Shown: piece after piece, positions 60,204-64,000 of the stretch
Layout of the letters: each line of letters starts with the position of its first letter
Numbering within the stretch: the stretch's first letter is position 1
Source: Botrimarina hoheduenensis
GTDB taxonomy: Bacteria; Planctomycetota; Planctomycetia; Pirellulales; Lacipirellulaceae
Length of the DNA stretch: 64,000 nucleotides
Direction of reading: 5' to 3'
Assembly: GCF_007859815.1 (NCBI RefSeq)
Contig: NZ_SJPH01000004.1
Span: 124,001-188,000, forward strand
Notes under the pieces: model-generated
Told to the model about the DNA's origin: nothing
The model's database searches: none
Seen by the model: the letters and a program-made list of their open reading frames with translations, nothing else
Program-made: the position numbers and the translations under genes

Positions 60204-62024
60204 TCAGGCCGCGGCTCGTGCGGACTTCTTGCTCAGATTAAAGATCGAAAGCAGCTCGTTTCGTGAGAGCCCCGCCGAAGCGGGCGAGAGGTCGCCCGGG
60301 AAGACATTCCGAAACAGCTCGCGCTTCTCCCGCAGGATGGTGTCGATCCGCTCTTCGAGCGTTCCCTCGCACAGCAGCCGCGTCACGGTGACCGGTCCCG
60401 AAGCACCGATCCGATGGGCGCGGTTGATTGCTTGGTCTTCGACCGCCGGGTTCCACCAGCGGTCAAACAGAAACACATAGCCCGCAAACTGCAGGTTGAG
60501 CCCCACGCTGCCGGCACCGTAGGTCATCAGCAAGACGCTGCAGTCGGCCTGTTCGCGGAAGCGCACCAGCTCAGCCTCGCGGCGGGCGGTCGACATGCCG
60601 CCGTCGTAGCGAGCCGGATTGAACTCGGCGCAGCGCTCGGTGAGCCGATCGAGCGTGTTGACCCACTGGCTGAACACGATCGCCTTGCGTCCGCTGGCAC
60701 GGCACTCCGCGAGCTCGGCCTCGAGCCGTTCGGCTTTGGAGCTCGATCCCGTGAGGGGGTCAAAGTTGCAGATCTGCTTGAGTCTCAGCACCAGTTCAAA
60801 GACATGGCGGATCGCGAGTTCGCGTTCTCCATCCAGGTGCTTCAGGCGGATGACGCCCTCGTCCTCAGCGCGGCGATACGTGCTGGATTGTTCGGGAGAC
60901 AAGCTGATGACCTCGTCGCGGATCAGCTTGGGCGGCAGATCCTTCAGGACGCGTTCCTTGGTGCGCCGCAGCACGTCGTCGCGCGCCGCCGCGGCCACCT
61001 GCCGCGGACGCATCCCGGGGCGTAGCGTACCGGGCGAAACAAACTCAAAGATCCCCACAAGATCATCGATCGAGTTCTCGATCGGTGTGCCCGTCAGCGC
61101 CCAGCTGCGGTCGCGGTTTAATCCACAAACCGCGGCGTGAGTTGCGCCGCTGCGGTTCTTGATGCGCTGCGCCTCGTCGAGCAGCACGAGGTCAAAACGA
61201 CGATCTGCACGGTGCGCGAGATCGCGATCACGGACCAGGGTTTCATAGCCCACCAGCTGAACGAGCGTGTCGTTCTGGTCCCACGCCCAGCGGCGGCGTT
61301 CGGGCGAACCCTCGATCGTCGTGACACGCAGCTCGGGGGCCCAGGTCGCAAGCTCACGGCGCCAGTTGGGGATCAACGGCTTAGGGCACACCAGCAGCAC
61401 GCGTGAGGCCTCGCCCGACTTGGCGAGCAAGCGGATCGTCGTGATCGCCTGCATCGTTTTGCCGAGCCCCATTTCGTCGGCCACCACAGCGTGCCGCCGC
61501 GGGTACAAGAACGCCACGCCATCCATCTGATAATCGAACGGCTCGAACGGAAAGCGGAGCGATTCCGCCGCCAGCAGCGCTTCCAGCGGCGGTTGCAGCA
61601 GGCAGGCGAGCCGATCTTCCAGCCGAATCGCGTCGCGCGGCGGCCGAACACGCGTCCGCCGGCGTGCCGGGGACGCCGCGTCGTTCGCAACCGCTGCGGG
61701 ATCGGCGCTGCGGCGTTGACGCACGGGCGGCGCACTGCGAGTTGCCAAGGGCTCAGCAAACATGACGCGGCGGACGCCTATTCGGGGCGTCTCGATCGCG
61801 AGCGAGACAACCGCCGGCTTCAGCGCGGCAGCCAGCGCGAGCGATTCGACCCGCGGTGCGCGGATCGGGGGTCTCTCCACGCCTTCGGCCAACGCTCCGC
61901 TCACGAGCGCTGCCGACGAGCGGAGCACCGTGGCGGCAAACGAGTGAACCCTCACCGGGTGTTCGGTCAACGGCACCGAAGTATCACACGACGAGGTCTC
62001 CAAGGAGGTATCAAGCAGCGTCAC
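60204..62024 (-). CDS. SNF2-family DEAD/DEAH-type helicase
   Basis: A DNA translocase of about 606 residues. After a 140-residue variable N-terminus come the two RecA-like lobes: motif I ADEMGLGKTMQAI, motif II LLDEAQRIKN, motif III SWALTGTPIEN, and in lobe 2 IVFSQWVNTLDRL, LMTYGAGSVGLNLQFA and motif VI QAINRAHRIGASGPVTV. No helicase-linked nuclease or methylase domain is visible. The GTG at 62024 has GGAGAG eight bases upstream and overlaps the small upstream gene by 14 bases. A longer ATG frame (62126) would overlap much more and is less likely. Confidence 0.87.
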   Translation of the reverse strand: MTLLDTSLETSSCDTSVPLTEHPVRVHSFAATVLRSSAALVSGALAEGVERPPIRAPRVESLALAAALKPAVVSLAIETPRIGVRRVMFAEPLATRSAPPVRQRRSADPAAVANDAASPARRRTRVRPPRDAIRLEDRLACLLQPPLEALLAAESLRFPFEPFDYQMDGVAFLYPRRHAVVADEMGLGKTMQAITTIRLLAKSGEASRVLLVCPKPLIPNWRRELATWAPELRVTTIEGSPERRRWAWDQNDTLVQLVGYETLVRDRDLAHRADRRFDLVLLDEAQRIKNRSGATHAAVCGLNRDRSWALTGTPIENSIDDLVGIFEFVSPGTLRPGMRPRQVAAAARDDVLRRTKERVLKDLPPKLIRDEVISLSPEQSSTYRRAEDEGVIRLKHLDGERELAIRHVFELVLRLKQICNFDPLTGSSSKAERLEAELAECRASGRKAIVFSQWVNTLDRLTERCAEFNPARYDGGMSTARREAELVRFREQADCSVLLMTYGAGSVGLNLQFAGYVFLFDRWWNPAVEDQAINRAHRIGASGPVTVTRLLCEGTLEERIDTILREKRELFRNVFPGDLSPASAGLSRNELLSIFNLSKKSARAAA

Positions 62025-62472
62025 GATTCGTGCTCTCCACGGCCAGCCGGCGTGTTTCGGCGATCGCTTCTCGGATCCGCTCGAAGGGCTCGGCGAGATC
62101 GCCGCCAAGATAATTTTCGAGAGCATCGGGCAGCTCTTCGCGCGGGACGTTCGCGAGCAGAACCGCCTGGGTCTCCCCGCTGGAAGCTAGCGGCAAAGCA
62201 GCCGGCTCTTCGACGAGCAAAACAGCGGGCTTCCGCGAGGCCGCCCCGAGCAACGTCTGACCGATTACTTCCGCAACCAGGTAAGACCGCAGCGTTGGTC
62301 CAAACAAGATCTGTTGGGCGCGGGTGGCTCGGACCGGCTCGGTGCAGTGGAACTCGATCGGTCGGCCCCTTAAGCAGACCAAGAGATACCCCCCCACGAG
62401 GGTCCCCTCGGGCTCTTCGTGGACCAGCAAGTATCCCAAACACTCGGCGTTCGTTGGGGTTTCGTTCGTCAA
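62011..62472 (-). CDS. Conserved small protein coupled to the SNF2 helicase
   Basis: A 153-residue soluble protein: GYLLVHEEPEGTLVGGYLLV, then RGRPIEFHCTEPVRATRAQQ and ILFGPTLRSYLVAEVIGQTL. I recall similar EFHCT-PVR-xRAQxILxGPTL proteins encoded in planctomycete genomes, always of unknown function. The 14-base overlap with the helicase start implies that the two are made together. It lacks any catalytic motif I can identify. Confidence 0.72.
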   Translation of the reverse strand: MTNETPTNAECLGYLLVHEEPEGTLVGGYLLVCLRGRPIEFHCTEPVRATRAQQILFGPTLRSYLVAEVIGQTLLGAASRKPAVLLVEEPAALPLASSGETQAVLLANVPREELPDALENYLGGDLAEPFERIREAIAETRRLAVESTNRDAA

Positions 62473-63030
62473 GCAGCAACTCGTGGTGTAATCACAGAAA
62501 ACGGGTAGCCATGCTGGTGCGGGCGCGCGGCCGACGATTCGCTCGTGGCGTCCGCGCCCCCCCTCTCAACCATCGGGCCGGCCGGCAAGGTCGCTTTAGC
62601 CCGCACGACCCCTCTGAGAGGGTGCCAGCGTCGCTATCGGCACCCTGATAGCGGATTTCGTTGGCCAAGAACGTTGCCCAGAAGCTGGAACCGGCCGCCG
62701 CGGGGCGATAGACTGAAGCCTTCGCTGTCGGGGCTAGCCGGCCCTTCGCGGCTTGGGATCGCCCCTCTAGTGAGGGGGTAATCCAGCGGCGTCCCACAGC
62801 GCCAGCACACCGGCACAGGGAGTTGTGCCACTTACCGATCGCTTGCACCAACAAACCGCCCTCGTATTTCCTATCCGCTTGAAGCGATCGCTTCGGCGGC
62901 CTCCCTTCCGCGACGGCAAGAGGCCCGAGCAACGCACTCACGCCGCACCGCCGCGTCCCACCGTCGATGATCATTCTTCTCCGCACAGCCGATAGCTCGC
63001 GGAGCGGTTCCTCGTAGGACTCTGTCTTCT
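62473..63030. other. 558-base stretch without a clear gene
   Basis: It separates the helicase pair from the divergent gene at 63031. On the minus strand a 65-codon frame with a GTG start (62831 to 62634) begins MAQLPVPVCWRCGTPLDYPL, which looks like one half of a zinc ribbon, but it lacks a second Cys pair and a ribosome-binding site. A short palindrome (CCTCT, G, AGAGG) is at 62611-62621. No RNA gene was recognised. Confidence 0.5.
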
Positions 63031-63501
63031 ATGTCACAAAAGCCGTCACTCACGCCGCTGTTCTCGCAGGTTGATGTCACCACGAGCAGCGCGCCGCATT
63101 CAACCGCGCCGGCCGGAGCCGATCAGGCAAACCTGCTGCGTGAGGTGCTCTCAGCACAAGATCGCACGAACGAACTGCTCGAAGAGATGGTTGGCTTGTT
63201 GACGGCTCAGCATCGCCAGCGCAACGCTGAGCTAAACCGTTGGCGTCGCGCGAATCCCGCACTGGCGGACAATTGCCGGCAAGCCGCCGAAGCGCTCAGC
63301 GAGGTTCAGGTCGACTTCCTCGAACGCCTGACTGAAGACGTTGTCGATAACCATCAAGAGATGGCCTACGGCGACTTCATGCTCTCCGAATTTGTTGATC
63401 GCTATGGCCCGCGGCTGGCCCATCTGAACGGCGTAATCCAGGCTCTCGCGCAGCTCGGCGGCGGTTCCGCTCCGGCTCAGGACGCCAGCGAAGAGGGCTG
63501 A
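63031..63501 (+). CDS. Conserved hypothetical protein
   Basis: A 156-residue soluble protein, largely helical. The centre is the most distinctive part: LLREVLSAQDRTNELLEEMV, NRWRRANPALADNCRQAAEA and EVQVDFLERLTEDVVDNHQE, then YGDFMLSEFVDRYGPRLAHL. I recall similar short proteins in planctomycete genomes but no function. The N-terminal 25 residues are Ser/Thr/Pro-rich. Nothing indicates its partner. Confidence 0.7.
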   Translation: MSQKPSLTPLFSQVDVTTSSAPHSTAPAGADQANLLREVLSAQDRTNELLEEMVGLLTAQHRQRNAELNRWRRANPALADNCRQAAEALSEVQVDFLERLTEDVVDNHQEMAYGDFMLSEFVDRYGPRLAHLNGVIQALAQLGGGSAPAQDASEEG

Positions 63502-63702
63502 GCCTCCCCGAGCTGGCAAACGGCGAACCCGACCAGCACGCCACAAATGCAGCTTCTCTGGCAACTCCAAGTGTGGTTGCCGTCTCGCTTGCTGGAGCGG
63601 GCCGTTTGCTGCTAGGCCGCGGGGGGAAGTTGTCGGTCGAGCGGTGGGCCTCTATCGTGCGTTTGTAGTTTTTGCCAACTCCGAATGCCCGCTCACTAAC
63701 AA

Positions 63703-64000
63703 ATGACCGCGTCTTCCACTTCCAGCCCCCCGCTTCCCGCCGCGATCGACCAAGCTCGAGCGGCGCTTGACGCCCACGCCGTGGAAACCGTGCAGTGGCA
63801 CTTCCACGAGTCGACGGGGTGCCCGTTTTGGCTCGATAAGAAGAACGAGCTGAATTTCGATCCGCTGACCGAGATTCGCGGCTTCGACGATCTTAAGAAG
63901 TTTCCGGAGTTTCAAGACGAATGGCTCCGCGGCGGACCGGTGCGGCGATGGGTACCGCGTGGTCTGGGCGATAAGCCCGTCTATGTGTTCGAGACCGGTG
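63703..64000 (+). CDS. 5' end of a probable adenylate-forming (phenylacetate-CoA ligase-like) enzyme
   Basis: The ATG at 63703 opens a frame that runs off the right edge (99 codons visible). After a Ser/Pro-rich start it reads ETVQWHFHESTGCPFWLDKK, LTEIRGFDDLKKFPEFQDEW, and ends VPRGLGDKPVYVFETG. The last part looks like the approach to the AMP-binding P-loop of phenylacetate-CoA ligase-type enzymes (usually followed by GTTGxPK), which is cut off by the window edge. So the family call is inference. About 200 bases before it show no other gene. Confidence 0.6.
   Translation, partial: MTASSTSSPPLPAAIDQARAALDAHAVETVQWHFHESTGCPFWLDKKNELNFDPLTEIRGFDDLKKFPEFQDEWLRGGPVRRWVPRGLGDKPVYVFETG

Noticed and set aside
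62492..62986. 164-codon minus-strand frame
   Set aside because: Low-complexity Arg/Gly/Ala-rich product without motif, signal or ribosome-binding site.

Overview
The window looks like chromosomal DNA of a planctomycete, most likely order Pirellulales. The evidence is: several PEP-CTERM proteins, dockerin-like EF-hand repeats, two DUF1559 proteins with prepilin-type N-termini, a SecA much longer than usual, and high-GC codon usage. No species is named because no rRNA or other taxonomic marker lies in the window. Kdo synthesis and transfer genes (kdsA, kdtA) imply a lipopolysaccharide outer membrane.

Layout. 1-2.0 kb: start of a leftward gene, a Xer-type recombinase and a PEP-CTERM protein. 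2.3-8.3 kb: a leftward run of two TPR proteins, an ExbB/TolQ protein and two ExbD proteins, probably one envelope energy-transduction unit. 8.5-9.7 kb: an ECF sigma factor, a small downstream gene and a leader terminator. 9.7-15.1 kb: an internally duplicated membrane protein, a sulfotransferase and 5-oxoprolinase genes (pxpB-pxpC fused, then pxpA). 15.1-17.4 kb: prmC, prfA, rpmE. 17.5-21.6 kb: a BASS transporter, a transglutaminase-like lipoprotein and kdsA. 21.6-22.1 kb: a non-coding, strongly structured region that may encode a small RNA. 22.1-24.1 kb: two overlapping genes for secreted cyclophilins with dockerin-like repeats and PEP-CTERM tails. 24.4-30.6 kb: a secreted protein, a large prepilin-like protein with a small partner, an SGNH hydrolase, and a DUF1559 protein with a small lipoprotein.

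31.6-36.5 kb is the most unusual region. It is a leftward set of six genes: a protein resembling the Zur-repressed all3515 PEP-CTERM family of cyanobacteria, two paralogous PEP-CTERM proteins whose predicted mature form starts with His-Ser-Asp, a DUF1559 protein, and two short Cys/His-rich membrane-anchored proteins. I read it as a candidate metal-related envelope system. The family resemblance is from memory and the function is inference.

36.6-45.8 kb: a VWA protein, a secreted DUF3352-like protein, purB, a DUF2007/zinc-ribbon protein, a Fur-family regulator, a FlgM-like protein and ispH. 45.8-50.6 kb: an ABC-2 exporter (ATPase and two permeases) whose genes are separated by an oppositely oriented pair of SUMF1-like genes lacking the FGE cysteine pair. 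50.7-57.1 kb: a rhomboid fold without catalytic residues, kdtA and secA. 57.8-64 kb: a secreted TPR protein, a small secreted protein, an SNF2 helicase with a conserved small partner, a short conserved protein and the start of a probable adenylate-forming enzyme.

No tRNA, rRNA, CRISPR array, insertion sequence or prophage was recognised by reading. Start sites were chosen by eye and several are uncertain.
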